This document shows positions 45,670 to 56,200 of a stretch of DNA of 64,000 nucleotides, piece by piece (within the stretch, counting starts at the first letter, position 1; each line of letters opens with the position of its first letter). Position numbers and translations under genes: made by a program. The stretch is taken from the NCBI GenBank assembly GCA_021730205.1, contig CP072533.1:835380-899379 (forward strand), given 5' to 3'. Under the pieces are notes generated by a model. It did not search any database, was not told the DNA's origin, and saw only the letters and a list, made by a program, of their open reading frames with translations. The stretch is from Candidatus Ruthia sp. Cpac_8_S14. GTDB taxonomy: Bacteria; Pseudomonadota; Gammaproteobacteria; PS1; Pseudothioglobaceae.

Positions 45670-47504
45670 ATAATACTCAATTTGAAAACAAGACACTCTT
45701 CTCTAGGCTGAAGTTGGCACTTATTTTTATGTTTTTACTAACCACTTTGTTAGTGATTAAAATTTACAATTTACAAATAGTAAATCATGAATATTACTTA
45801 GAAGAAGCTTTGGGTAACCAAATGCGCACTCTACCCATAACACCTAGTAGAGGAAGAATATTTGATCGCCATGATAATGTTTTAGCTACTAACAAGTTGG
45901 CATTTCGATTGACCTTAACACAAGAAAAAACTAAAAATATTGCTAAAACACTACAACAACTCAAACAATCTGGCTTTATCAACGATAATAACATCAAAAG
46001 CTTTAATAAAAATGCAGGGCGTTATCAAAAATTTCATAGCATCCCAATCAAATATAATCTTAATGAGGCTCAGGTTGCAAAATTCTTAATTAGTAATGCT
46101 TTTATTGGTGTAGATATAGAGCCTTATTTTCATCGGATTTATCCCAATCAAGATTCTGGCGTTCATGTCGTTGGTTATGTTTCTAGAATGACTAAGAAAG
46201 ACAAACTTTTTTACGATAAGAAAAACTATTTAGGAGCTTTGTTTGTAGGTAAAACTGGCATTGAAAAACAATACGAAACACGATTGCATGGCACTAATGG
46301 TTTGCAACAAATTGAGCGAAATGTAAGTGGCAGAGTTATTGACACCCAAGTTATTAAACCTGCTATTGCTGGTGAGAATTTATATTTAAGCATTGACCTA
46401 GATATGCAAAAAAAAGCAGAAACATTACTTCAAGGTAAACGTGGTTCAATTGTAGTTATAGATGTCAGAAATGGGGAAATATTAACGTTAGTTAGTACGC
46501 CCATCTATAATCCAAACTGGTTTGTTAATGGCATATCACATGCTAACTATAATCAGTTACAAACTTCAACAAATGCTCCTCAGCTTAACCGCGCCGTTCA
46601 AGGGCTATACCCACCAGGGTCTACAATTAAACCCATGGTGGCCCTAGCAGGTTTGGAAGAAAATGTTATTACTAATAAAAGTAGCACCTTTTGCTCAGGT
46701 TATTACAAATTACCCAACGTTAAACGAAAATTTAACGACTGGAAGAAAACAGGACATGGACACGTAAATGTCAAAGACTCAATCGCACAATCGTGTGATG
46801 TGTTTTTCTATGATTTAGCAGATAAACTGGGTATTGATAAATTACACAATAATTTAAACTTATTTAATTTTGGCCGAAAAACAGGCATTGATATTCCCGG
46901 AGAAAGTGCTGGTATTCTACCCTCTAAAACTTGGAAAAAAATTAATAAAAATGAGCCTTGGTATCGCGGAGAGACTTTAATTACAGGCATTGGTCAAGGA
47001 TTTATAGCTGTTACTCCTTTGCAGCTTGCAGTTGCCACAGCAGCGATTGCCAACAAGGGATCTTTATTTCAGCCAACCTTACTTAAGAATACGCAGGTAC
47101 CTGGCAATATAATCATTGAATCTAAGAAAGGTCGCCATATACAGATTCCAATTAAAAATATTCAAAACTGGGAAAATGTGATTGACGGCATGAAACAAGC
47201 CGTCTACGGTCCTAAAGGCACCGCTAGAAGGCTCAATAAGGGTTTAACTTATACTTTAGCTGGGAAAACTGGAACTGCACAAGTATTCGGTCTTGACGCT
47301 GAAGAGCAATATATTGCAGAAAAACTTGATGAAAAATTACGAGATCATGCTTTATTTACTGGCTTTGCCCCTGTTGAAGATCCAGAAATAGCCATCGCTA
47401 TTATTGTTGAAAATACAGGCAGTGGTAGCTCAAAAGCAGCACCAATTGCACGTCAAGTGCTTGATGTATATTTTGACAAGCAACTAAACAATACTTCTCC
47501 TTAA
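45657..47504 (+). CDS. mrdA: Penicillin-binding protein 2
   Basis: PBP2 is the transpeptidase of the elongation complex, anchored in the inner membrane with its active domain in the periplasm. From ATG 45657 the protein is 615 residues: a membrane helix near residues 16-38, a dimerisation domain with PSRGRIFDRHDNVLATN, then the transpeptidase domain with the active-site SxxK (PPGSTIKP, Ser322 and Lys325), SCD (SIAQSCDVFF) and GKTGTAQ motifs. An upstream in-frame start at 45627 lies inside mreD and looks unlikely. rodA usually follows; here the next sequence is a dead ABC transporter on the other strand. Confidence 0.95.
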   Translation: MQSINNTQFENKTLFSRLKLALIFMFLLTTLLVIKIYNLQIVNHEYYLEEALGNQMRTLPITPSRGRIFDRHDNVLATNKLAFRLTLTQEKTKNIAKTLQQLKQSGFINDNNIKSFNKNAGRYQKFHSIPIKYNLNEAQVAKFLISNAFIGVDIEPYFHRIYPNQDSGVHVVGYVSRMTKKDKLFYDKKNYLGALFVGKTGIEKQYETRLHGTNGLQQIERNVSGRVIDTQVIKPAIAGENLYLSIDLDMQKKAETLLQGKRGSIVVIDVRNGEILTLVSTPIYNPNWFVNGISHANYNQLQTSTNAPQLNRAVQGLYPPGSTIKPMVALAGLEENVITNKSSTFCSGYYKLPNVKRKFNDWKKTGHGHVNVKDSIAQSCDVFFYDLADKLGIDKLHNNLNLFNFGRKTGIDIPGESAGILPSKTWKKINKNEPWYRGETLITGIGQGFIAVTPLQLAVATAAIANKGSLFQPTLLKNTQVPGNIIIESKKGRHIQIPIKNIQNWENVIDGMKQAVYGPKGTARRLNKGLTYTLAGKTGTAQVFGLDAEEQYIAEKLDEKLRDHALFTGFAPVEDPEIAIAIIVENTGSGSSKAAPIARQVLDVYFDKQLNNTSP

Positions 47505-47529
47505 CAAATCTCGCTCAATTGGAAATATT

Positions 47530-48312
47530 AGGATTGAAATAAAGCTTTTCGTGGCGATATTTTCCTAACGAGTCATAGTTTCATTATAACGATTAACTTC
47601 AAAATCCTCTTGATTAAAATATTTAACTGTTTCATAGTTAATCAAACTGTCCGCTACATTCGTTATTGGCCTCAGGTTGCGTGTCATTCATCTGATAACG
47701 ATACTTCATCCGACAAGTTGTGATAGCCAGTGTGAATTCGACATAAAAAACCACGGTCAATAATGAAATACCAGCAAAGAAAATATCATAATTCAGACAC
47801 AAAATACTAATCACTAAACATATCTCAAAAACGAAGGAATAATGTTAAAAAAATTGACAACAGGGTAGAGAGACACTTTGAGTGCCACGATCAATATCAC
47901 GAGTAATTCCACCAATGCGGCGATCTAAATGAAAAGATAAATCCAGTTGTATGCAAGTGCTTAAACACACCAAGTGCAATCGCATAATATAACATGATAA
48001 CGGAACCCGCGCGCAAAAATCGCATCACGAAGCTCATTAAATAACAAACTAGCAAGTCTAAGTGCACCATAGGCAAAGAGCAGTTCTAATGGCAAAATCA
48101 GTAATAGGTTAGTTTGCTCTAAAGCATCAACAATTTCTTTTAAAACAACAGGCACTGCAACATTGGCAATGTTTTGCGAAAATTAAAAATATTGTTGCCA
48201 AAACAACGCACATATGCATTCTTAATAAATAAGGCAAAAGTTTCTTTAAAACCTTAAAACTTCTAGTTTTAAAATCATAGGTTTAGGTTTGTTTATCAGT
48301 ACCACGCATCAT
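47530..48312 (-). pseudogene. Dead ATM1/HMT1-type ABC exporter
   Basis: The membrane half of an ATM1-type half-transporter, a family that exports glutathione-linked or iron-sulfur-related sulfur compounds. From ATG 48312 the frames read KLLPYLLRMHMCVVLATIFLIFAK, then VVLKEIVDALEQTNLLLILPLELLFAYGALRLASLLFNELRDAIFAR (48155-47990, quoted by motif), LSFHLDRRIGGITRDIDRGT (near 47930-47870), and NYETVKYFNQEDFEVNRYN (near 47640-47580). A tryptophan usual in the next motif is TAG at 47566-47568. Several frames and stops break it, and the whole ATPase half is missing after 47530. Confidence 0.8.
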
Positions 48313-48399
48313 TTAATTGGGTGTTCAAATAAAGCCTCTATTATTCTTATTTCACTATTAGGATATTTAATATACAAAGGTGGACGCATGGTGAATAGT

Positions 48400-48846
48400 T
48401 TATTCACAACTAAATATTTGGTTAATTTGCTCAAAATCAAACCCACGTGATTGTAAAAAACGCTGTTGTTTGATTTTTTCTTTATAATTTTTAGGCAATT
48501 GCTCGCCATATTTTTTTAGTCTAACGCTTTTAGCAAGTTCAAAAAAATCAATGGTTGATAAATCAAAATCTTCAATACCTCTTTGTTTCAATTGTTGGCT
48601 GATTAATACACTACCCTTACCTTGATTAGTACGCATAAGTACAAACGCTTCAGCAAAACGTTCATCGCTTTGATAATTATTTTGTGCTAGTTGCACTAAT
48701 GCTGGCTCTATTTCTTCAATAGCATAGCCTTTAGCACTTAGTTTTTGCGTCAACTCTAAAGCAGAATGCTCACGCTGGACCAATAAACTTAAGACCTGGT
48801 GATAAGCCTGATTAATTGACGTCTTGATTGCTAACGTCCTTTTCAA
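48400..48846 (-). CDS. recX: Recombination regulator RecX
   Basis: RecX binds RecA filaments and limits their activity. The 148-residue protein is of typical size and has the helical repeats of the family, with [17 protein letters not shown] and [28 protein letters not shown]. The start is TTG at 48846, 35 bases inside the recA end, so the two are translationally linked. The sequence has no stop or shift. Its retention with recA suggests a working recombination control. Other start codons downstream would cut into the first helix. Confidence 0.9.
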   Translation of the reverse strand: MKRTLAIKTSINQAYHQVLSLLVQREHSALELTQKLSAKGYAIEEIEPALVQLAQNNYQSDERFAEAFVLMRTNQGKGSVLISQQLKQRGIEDFDLSTIDFFELAKSVRLKKYGEQLPKNYKEKIKQQRFLQSRGFDFEQINQIFSCE

Positions 48847-49846
48847 TATCTGCTTCTTTAGTTAGTAATTTTTCACGAATTTGTATCTCGATTTTTTGAC
48901 TGAGCTTAGGGTTTGATTTTAAATATTCACGGGCGTTGTCTTTACCTTGGCCAATTCGCTCTCCTTCAACACTATACCAAGCACCTGCTTTTTCAACAAA
49001 CCCGTGTTTCACACCTAAATCAATTATTTCACTTTCAAGTGAAATGCCCTCGTTGTAAAGGATTTGAAATTCTGCTTGTTTGAAGGGTGGTGCAACTTTA
49101 TTTTTTAATACTTTAACGCGTGTTTCATTGCCTAAAGTCTCATCACCTTTTTTAATCGCACCAATACGGCGAATATCTAAGCGTACTGAGGCGTAAAATT
49201 TCAACGCGTTGCCACCAGTTGTGGTTTCAGGATTGCCAAACATAACACCAATTTTCATACGTAATTGGTTGATAAAAATCACCATGGTATTGGTTCGCTT
49301 AATGTTTGAGGTAAGTTTTCTAAGTGCTTGAGACATAAGTCGGGCTTGAAGTCCCATATGTGAAGCGCCCATTTCACCCTCTATTTCTGCCTTGGGTGCG
49401 AGTGCTGCAACAGAGTCAATCACCACAATATCCACGCCACCTGAGCGCACTAACATATCCGTAATCTCTAATGCCTGCTCACCTGTATCAGGTTGTGAAA
49501 TTAACAAATCATCCGTATTAACATCCAAACGTTTAGCGTATCTAGGATCAAGCGCATGTTCAGCATCAATAAAGGCCGCTGTACCACCTAGTTTTTGTAC
49601 CTCAGCAATCACGTGCAATGTCAGCGTTGTTTTGCCTGATGACTCAGGACCATAAATTTCGATCACTCTCCCCCTAGGCAAACCACCAATACCTAGGGCA
49701 ATGTCTAAGCTTAAACTGCCTGTAGAAACTGCCTCAATATTGCTTTGGGCTTGGTCATCGCCCAAAAACATAACTGAACCCTTGCCAAATTGTTTATCAA
49801 TTTGTGCAAGGGCTGCTTTTAAGGCTTGTTCTTTCTGTTCATTCAT
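48812..49846 (-). CDS. recA: Recombinase RecA
   Basis: RecA forms filaments on single-stranded DNA and drives homologous recombination and SOS induction. From ATG 49846 (ribosome site AGGAG) the protein is 344 residues. It has Walker A GPESSGKT at residues 66-73, the catalytic Glu region ([15 protein letters not shown]), Walker B ([21 protein letters not shown]), loop L2 with [27 protein letters not shown] (quoted by motif), and an acidic C-terminal tail. All look intact. No CTGT-N8-ACAG LexA box is visible in the 66 bases before the gene, so SOS control may be absent. It is divergent from ribD. Confidence 0.96.
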   Translation of the reverse strand: MNEQKEQALKAALAQIDKQFGKGSVMFLGDDQAQSNIEAVSTGSLSLDIALGIGGLPRGRVIEIYGPESSGKTTLTLHVIAEVQKLGGTAAFIDAEHALDPRYAKRLDVNTDDLLISQPDTGEQALEITDMLVRSGGVDIVVIDSVAALAPKAEIEGEMGASHMGLQARLMSQALRKLTSNIKRTNTMVIFINQLRMKIGVMFGNPETTTGGNALKFYASVRLDIRRIGAIKKGDETLGNETRVKVLKNKVAPPFKQAEFQILYNEGISLESEIIDLGVKHGFVEKAGAWYSVEGERIGQGKDNAREYLKSNPKLSQKIEIQIREKLLTKEADIEKDVSNQDVN

Positions 49847-49912
49847 GTTGTTTCTCCTAGGTAAAATATTGTTAATTCTTATGCAAAATATTCTCACAAT
49901 TATATCTGAAAT

Positions 49913-50962
49913 ATGCCGGCAACTTTTTCAATAAATGACACTCAAAACATGGCAATCGCGCTCAAACTTGCCAGTCAAGGGATATACGGTGTAAAGTCTA
50001 ATCCTATGGTCGGTTGTGTGATTGTAAAACATGCAAAAATTATTGCCAAAGGCTACCACCAAACCTTTGGCAAAGCACACGGAGAAATTAACGCCTTACA
50101 ACAAATTAACCATCAAGCTCAGGGCGCCACGTTTTACGTCACTCTAGAACCTTGTTCGCACCAAGGCAAAACTCCGTCTTGCGCACAAGCCATTATTGAC
50201 TCAGGCGCTAAAAAAGTTGTTATTGCTATGCTCGACCCTAATCCACTGGTCAATGGTAAAGGTGTTGTTATGCTTGAAAATACAGATATTGAGGTTAAGA
50301 TTGGTTTGTTAGAAAATGATGCATTAATTCTTAATCAAGGATTCGTCAAACGCATGAAAACCAATCAGCCCTTTGTACGCTGCAAAATAGCCATGAGTCT
50401 TGATGGTAAAACCTCAATGAGCTCAGGTGAAAGCAAATGGATTACCTCAAAAATCGCAAGATTGGACGTGCAAAAACTACGTGCTAATCACCAAGCAATT
50501 ATGACCGGCTCAGGCACAATTATTAATGATAACCCTTTAATGACGGTACGTCTTGATGATGTCAGTTCAACGCCACTACGTGTTGTGGTTGATAGTAAAA
50601 ACCAAATAACAGATACCTCGCTTAATATATTTAACACCGATGCACCAACACTAGTCCTAAACCCAACTAACACTAAAACGCTTGACTCTGGTAAATTGAG
50701 CCTTAATGATGTCTTAATCCAATTAGGCAATCAAGATATTAACAATGTTCTACTTGAGGCGGGGCCTAAGCTGATTAGTGCTATGATTAAAAGTAACTTA
50801 ATTGATGAGTTTGTTATTTATATGGCGCCTATATTGATGGGTGGTGATGCCAATTCAATGCTTAATCTAATTATTAAAGATATGGCTCATAAAATTAAAC
50901 TGAATATTATCGATATTAGAATAGTGGGTGATGACATCAAAATAACTGCCACTTTAAAATGA
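49913..50962 (+). CDS. ribD: Bifunctional riboflavin deaminase/reductase RibD
   Basis: RibD performs the second and third steps of riboflavin synthesis: deamination of the pyrimidine and reduction of the ribose side chain. The 349-residue protein has an N-terminal zinc deaminase domain with HGEIN (His56, Glu58) and [11 protein letters not shown] (Cys81 and Cys90) as zinc ligands, then a reductase domain with [14 protein letters not shown] near 150 and [13 protein letters not shown] near 275. The next gene, coaBC, overlaps its end by four bases. ribE/ribA/ribH are not in this stretch. Its start faces recA across 66 bases. Intact. Confidence 0.94.
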   Translation: MPATFSINDTQNMAIALKLASQGIYGVKSNPMVGCVIVKHAKIIAKGYHQTFGKAHGEINALQQINHQAQGATFYVTLEPCSHQGKTPSCAQAIIDSGAKKVVIAMLDPNPLVNGKGVVMLENTDIEVKIGLLENDALILNQGFVKRMKTNQPFVRCKIAMSLDGKTSMSSGESKWITSKIARLDVQKLRANHQAIMTGSGTIINDNPLMTVRLDDVSSTPLRVVVDSKNQITDTSLNIFNTDAPTLVLNPTNTKTLDSGKLSLNDVLIQLGNQDINNVLLEAGPKLISAMIKSNLIDEFVIYMAPILMGGDANSMLNLIIKDMAHKIKLNIIDIRIVGDDIKITATLK

Positions 50963-52152
50963 ACAGCTTGACTAATAAAAATATCATCCTTGGCGTTACT
51001 GGTTCTATTTCGGCTTATAAAGCACCTGATATTGTACGCCGATTAAAAGATTTGGGCGCTCAGGTAAAAGTAATTCTTACTGAAGGGGGTGCTAAATTTA
51101 TTACTGAATTATCCTTACAATCAATCTCAAAAAATAAAGTTCATTACAATTTGTGGGATGAGGATGCTGAACTTAGCATGGGACATATTGAACTTGCCAA
51201 ATGGACAGATGCCATTTTAATCGCGCCTGCTAGTGCCAATACCATCGCCAATATCGCTCTAGGAAAAGCTAATGACTTATTAAGTAGTGTCATTTTAGCA
51301 AGTAATGCAGCACTACTTATTGCACCTGCTATGAACCTAAAAATGTATCAATCTCATGCACTTCAAGACAACTTATTAACGCTCATTAGTCGTCATGTAA
51401 TCATCATTAAGCCAGAATCTGGCGAACAAGCTTGTGGTGATATTGGTATAGGCAGGCTCGCAAAGCCATTAAGCATTGCAAGACAAGTGGCTAAGCAGTT
51501 CACTAGTACAAAACTCACTGGTAAAAAGGTGTTGATTACTTTAGGTGCTACTATTGAAGCCATTGACCCAGTTAGGTTTATTTCTAATCACAGTAGCGGA
51601 AAAATGGGCATGGCATTGATTAATACTTGTATTGAAATGGGCGCATCAGTGACTTGTATTTACGGCAATATCACCACAACTCTGAATGCAAAATCTAACA
51701 ATATACCCATCATTAGTGCACAACAGATGTATACCAAAGTTATGAATAACATTGTTGGTCAAGATATTTTTATTGCTTGTGCGGCTGTGAGTGATTTTTC
51801 TGTTAAAAATGCAAAAAATCAAAAAATCAAAAAAGATGGAAAAAACCTAATACTTGAGCTCACTCCAAACAAAGATATATTGGCAGATGTCTGCAAATTA
51901 GGAGAAAAACCTATTTGTATGGGTTTTGCTGCAGAAACGCAAAATACGTTAAAAAAAGCTCAAAAAAAGCTCAAAAATAAAGGCTGTGATGTCATTATTC
52001 TTAATGACGTTTCAAATACTGATTTTGGCTTCAATGTGGATGAAAATAAGGTGGTTTTTTTAAGTCAAAATTTAAACAAAAAAATAGCTAAAAATAGCAA
52101 ACAAAAAGTGGCAAAAAAAATCCTTGCAATCTTTATTAAAGAATACTTATAA
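50959..52152 (+). CDS. coaBC: Coenzyme A biosynthesis bifunctional protein CoaBC
   Basis: CoaBC joins phosphopantothenate to cysteine and then decarboxylates the product. The 397-residue protein has an N-terminal FMN decarboxylase domain (ILGVTGSISAYKAPDIVRRL; the catalytic His in MGHIELAKW near residue 75; APAMN; the substrate Cys in CGDIGIGRLA near 158). A C-terminal synthetase domain follows (VLITLGATIEAIDPVRFISNHSSGKMG, CAAVSDF, and FAAETQNTL). The ATG lies in the ribD stop (ATGA). dut, a frequent downstream neighbour, is not present; a dead comEC follows instead. Intact. Confidence 0.94.
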   Translation: MNSLTNKNIILGVTGSISAYKAPDIVRRLKDLGAQVKVILTEGGAKFITELSLQSISKNKVHYNLWDEDAELSMGHIELAKWTDAILIAPASANTIANIALGKANDLLSSVILASNAALLIAPAMNLKMYQSHALQDNLLTLISRHVIIIKPESGEQACGDIGIGRLAKPLSIARQVAKQFTSTKLTGKKVLITLGATIEAIDPVRFISNHSSGKMGMALINTCIEMGASVTCIYGNITTTLNAKSNNIPIISAQQMYTKVMNNIVGQDIFIACAAVSDFSVKNAKNQKIKKDGKNLILELTPNKDILADVCKLGEKPICMGFAAETQNTLKKAQKKLKNKGCDVIILNDVSNTDFGFNVDENKVVFLSQNLNKKIAKNSKQKVAKKILAIFIKEYL

Positions 52153-52498
52153 ATATCAAAAAAATGCTGTTAAATCAACGCCCAATAGACTTACTCACAA
52201 GAATGTGGATAAACATGTTAATATCTCATTGAAAAATACTCAGATACGTTGATATATTGCACCTTTTTATGGTTTTTTATAAGAATTAATAAGTTATAAT
52301 TTTTAATTAAAGATCAATAAGTTATAATTTTTAATTAAAGATCAATAACTGAAAAAATATCTATCAATTGATTTGAAAATACTTTAGAGGAAAACTTGGC
52401 TGGTTTCACGTGTTAACCAAGGGTTTCACGATATATTTAGTAATGATAAATCAATAATAACATACTTTACAAAAACCCTTGATTAGTGTTAACTATTT
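52153..52498. other. Gene-free stretch with short repeats between coaBC and comEC remnant
   Basis: About 345 AT-rich bases with no convincing frame. It holds a 28-base tandem duplication (52288-52343), two copies of GGTTTCACG at 52402-52410 and 52422-52430, 20 bases apart, and one DnaA-box-like TGTGGATAA at 52204. I see no RNA gene or strong terminator. Confidence 0.5.
52288..52343. repeat. 28-bp tandem duplication
   Basis: A 28-base unit beginning AATAAGTTATAATT and ending AAAGATC occurs twice in direct contact (52288-52315 and 52316-52343) without mismatch, followed by AATAA, the start of a third copy. The identity of the copies points to a recent event. Confidence 0.9.
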
Positions 52499-53217
52499 AT
52501 GCTAGTTTATAGCCTAAGCTTCTTGCTTGGTATCTTAGTATTTTCACTTAAAAATACTTTAATAATATCAAACTTTGATGGAGCTATTCTTCTGGATCTA
52601 ACATGAATGATGCAGTCGTTATTCCCTACTTGCGCTCAAAACAAATTCAATATTTGAATAAAATTATTATTTCTCATGGTGATAATAACCATATTAATGA
52701 CTTAAGTTCTGTTCTAAAAGCATTTAACGTATTAGAAATATACACTTCAGTGCCCAATAAAATTAAAACAACCACAATCTTGTACAAAAAAAAGACAGTG
52801 TTGGATTTGGGAGGATGTATTATTTGAAATATTCAATCCTGATGATAATTTCAAAGGCAATAATGCCTCATGTGTTTTGAAAATATCAACCCATTCGCAC
52901 TCAAATACTACTCAGTGACGATATTGAGAAGAAGGCTGAAAGATATTTAATTTCTAACCAAAAGAACAAACTTTCTAGCAATATACTCCATCAAGTAATG
53001 AATTCTTAGAAATGCTTTCACCCAAATGGGTTATCATTCCTAGTGGTTATAAAAATAGATTTAATCATCCTGTTAAGGTCGTTTTAGACAGATATAAAAA
53101 CCATAACATTAATATTTTAAACACCAATTGTGCTGAATAAATTGAGATTTTTCTAAATAAAGATATTACAATTAATCAATACAGGCAAGATTATGCGCAC
53201 TACTATCGGTGTCAATA
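52499..53217 (+). pseudogene. comEC: Dead and internally deleted competence protein ComEC
   Basis: ComEC forms the inner-membrane channel for DNA uptake. The relic starts with ATG 52499 (MLVYSLSFLLGILVFSL, the first membrane segment) and goes within about 100 bases to the C-terminal metallo-beta-lactamase domain: AVVIPYLRSKQIQYLNKIIISHGDNNHINDL (quoted by motif, 52612-52705). Normally about 450 residues of membrane channel lie between, so they were deleted. The hydrolase motif HxDxDH reads HGDNNH. After 52795 several frames are needed: WEDVLFEIFNPDDNFKGNNASCVLKISTHSH near 52812-52900 in part, KKAERYLISNQKNKLSSN near 52933-52985, and LSPKWVIIPSGYKNRFNHPVKVVLDRYK near 53015-53098. Natural transformation is therefore lost. 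Confidence 0.82.
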
Positions 53218-53220
53218 CAA

Positions 53221-56200
53221 CTAATGATAATGAATCTTGCTAACTTGATCTTGAGCCAAGATATTCACAGCATCAATTAACTGCTGATTAGGCGCCACCA
53301 AATAGGCTTTGTTTAGCAACATACTGCCTCTTAAATTATTAGCAATATAAGAGATTTTAACTGGGCAATTACCCTTGTGCTCAAGTAGAACTTTGACAAG
53401 TCTATCAAAAATTGACTGGTGTTTGGTGTTTAATAATACTTCGAAACCCTTGGTATAGTTCATTTTCACTTGTTCAATTTTATCAACCACCACTTGCCAC
53501 TGATTTCTAAAATCTTTATTAATTTTACCTGAAATCACCACCACTTCATCAACAATAAGTTGGTCACTCACTGAACCTAGAGTTTTGGTAAATACCACGG
53601 CATTTAATAGCTTGATACCATCTTCAACCGTAACTAGGGCAATTTGCCCACCACTCTTAGTGGCGCGATAACGCAGCTCTGAAATTAATGCCAATACGCG
53701 CACCTCTTTATTATTTCTAAAGACAACTTTAGAAGGCAGTGTTGCGCCAATATACTTTAAATCAGCCTTGTATTCATCAGTAGGATGGTCATCAAAATAA
53801 TAGCCCAGTACGCTTTTTTCTAGTTGCAATCTTTCTTTAAACGAAAAATTTGGCGCTGAAAGATAATGCACCTCATATTCACTATGTTGTTTAGTATTGG
53901 AAAACAACCCACTTTGACCACTAAAATGGTCATTTTGCTTCTGTTCTGCTTGTCTAATAGCTGTAGGGTAGGTTTTGATTAAACTTGCCCTATCTACGCC
54001 TAACACATCAAAAGCACCACTATAAATCAATGCCTCAATGGCGCGCTTGTTCAAATAACGCTTTTCAATTCTAGAGCAGAACTCAAATAAACCTTTGTAA
54101 GCGCCATTGGTATTACACTCAAATACGAGCGCATCAACCAACGCCCTACCCACGCCTTTAATTGCACCAAGACCATATACAACTGTTTTTGCATCATTAA
54201 TGCTAAATTCATAATTAGATTCACATACGTTTGGCCCATTAACCATCAAGCCCATTTGGCGCGCCTCACTAATGGTAAATGAGATTCTCTCTGTATCATC
54301 CATCATGCTAGATAAAACTGCCGCCATAAAAGGGGCAGGATAGTGAGACTTAAGCCAAGCAGTATGATAAGACACATAGGCGTATGCCACCGAGTGAGAT
54401 TTATTAAAACCATAGCCTGAAAATTTATCAATCAAATCGAAAATTTCATTAGCTTTTTTCTCGTCAATGCCTTTTTCAGCAGCACCTTTAACAAACACAC
54501 TACGCTGACGACTCATCTCGCTGGCTTTTTTCTTACCCATTGCACGCCTAAGTAAATCTGCGCCACCTAAAGAGTAGCCTGCCATTACTTGTGCTGATTT
54601 CATTACTTGTTCTTGGTACAAAAACACACCATTAGTTGGTTTAAGGATCTGCTCTAGCATCGGATGTGGGTATTTAACCTGCGCACCATGTTTTACATTA
54701 ATATAATCATCTATCATGCCTGCATCTAATGGGCCTGGGCGATACAGTGCTAACATGGCAACAATATCTTCAAAATTATCCGCTTGCAGTTTCTTTAGAT
54801 AACTACGCATACCTTCGGACTCTAATTGGAAAATACCTATTGTGTCACAACGTTGAAGCAATTCATAAACTTTTTTGTCATCCAATGGCAAAGCATCTAA
54901 ATCAATCGGCTCACCTGACAAACCTTTAGCACTAACCAGTTTAACAGCCTTGTGAATAACCGTTAAATTAGACAACCCTAAAAAGTCAAATTTAACCAAA
55001 CCAACCGCTTCAACATCATCTTTATCAAACTGAGAAACTACGCCATCATTCTCACCACAACCTTTATATACTGGACAAAAATCACTAATCTTGCTTGGTG
55101 CAATCACCACACCACCTGCATGTGTACCAACGTTTCGCACTAAGCCTTCTAACTGCTTAGAAAGATCAATTAATGCGGTCACGCTTTCTTCCGAATCATA
55201 ACGAGTTCGCAATTCCTCCGAGCCTCCTTCTTCAGGCTCACTCAAGGCTTTTTCAAGTGTCATTTTCAAATCATTAGGAATCATCTTTGATATTTTGTCA
55301 CTAAACCCATAAGGATGACCTAGAACACGCCCCGCATCACGCACCACACCTTTAGCCGCCATCGTACCGTAAGTAATAATTTGTGAAACCTTTTCATGGC
55401 CGTACTTTTTGGACACATAATCAATCACTTCATCTCGACGATCAGTGCAAAAATCAATATCAAAATCTGGCATTGAAACCCGCTCTGGATTTAAGAAACG
55501 CTCAAATAACAATTCATGCTTAATCGGATCAACATTAGTAATTCCCAAAACATAAGCCACTAAAGAACCAGCACCAGAACCACGACCAGGACCTACTGGA
55601 ATGTCATTTTCTTTTGACCATCTAATAAAATCTGCCACAATTAAGAAATAACCTGGAAATCCCATTTGAATAATAACATCAAGCTCAAATTTTAAGCGTT
55701 GGTGATAAACCTGCGCATCAGCTTTTAAATTTTGTAAGCGTTGAACCAAACCACGCTCCGACTCTTCACAAAAAAACTGCTCTATGGTTAAGCCTTCTGG
55801 CACAGGAAAATCTGGCAAATAATTCTTTTTGAATAGCTCAAAATGCACATTGCAACGTTTGGCAATTTCTAATGTATTTTCTAAAATTTCTGGCAAATCA
55901 GCAAACAGTTCATGCATTTGCTCAGATGATTTTAAAAATTGCTGGTTAGAAAAATGTCGCTCACGCCGTGCATCATCTAAGAGACCGCCCTGAGAAATAC
56001 AAATTCTGGCTTCATGTGCATCAAAATCACTTTCATTTAAGAACTGCACATCGTTTGTTGCCACAACAGCAATACCAAGCTCAAGCGCCAGCTCAACACA
56101 AAGATGTAAGTGTTTTTCATCAAACTCCCTTGAAGTTCTCTGTACACCTAAATAATAACGTTCAACAAAAACAGTCTGCCAAAATTCAGCTTTTTGCTTA

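Noticed and set aside
52204-52212. DnaA-box-like TGTGGATAA near the coaBC-comEC gap, considered as a sign of a replication origin
   Set aside because: The same nine bases occur in the other orientation at 2440 (inside dead mltD) and at 16236 (inside hemJ). A single site with no cluster, no dnaA/dnaN/gidA nearby and no AT-rich repeats of origin type is not enough.
52603-52827. A 74-residue open frame as an independent small gene
   Set aside because: Its sequence is the start of the ComEC hydrolase domain, continued in other frames; it is part of a dead gene.
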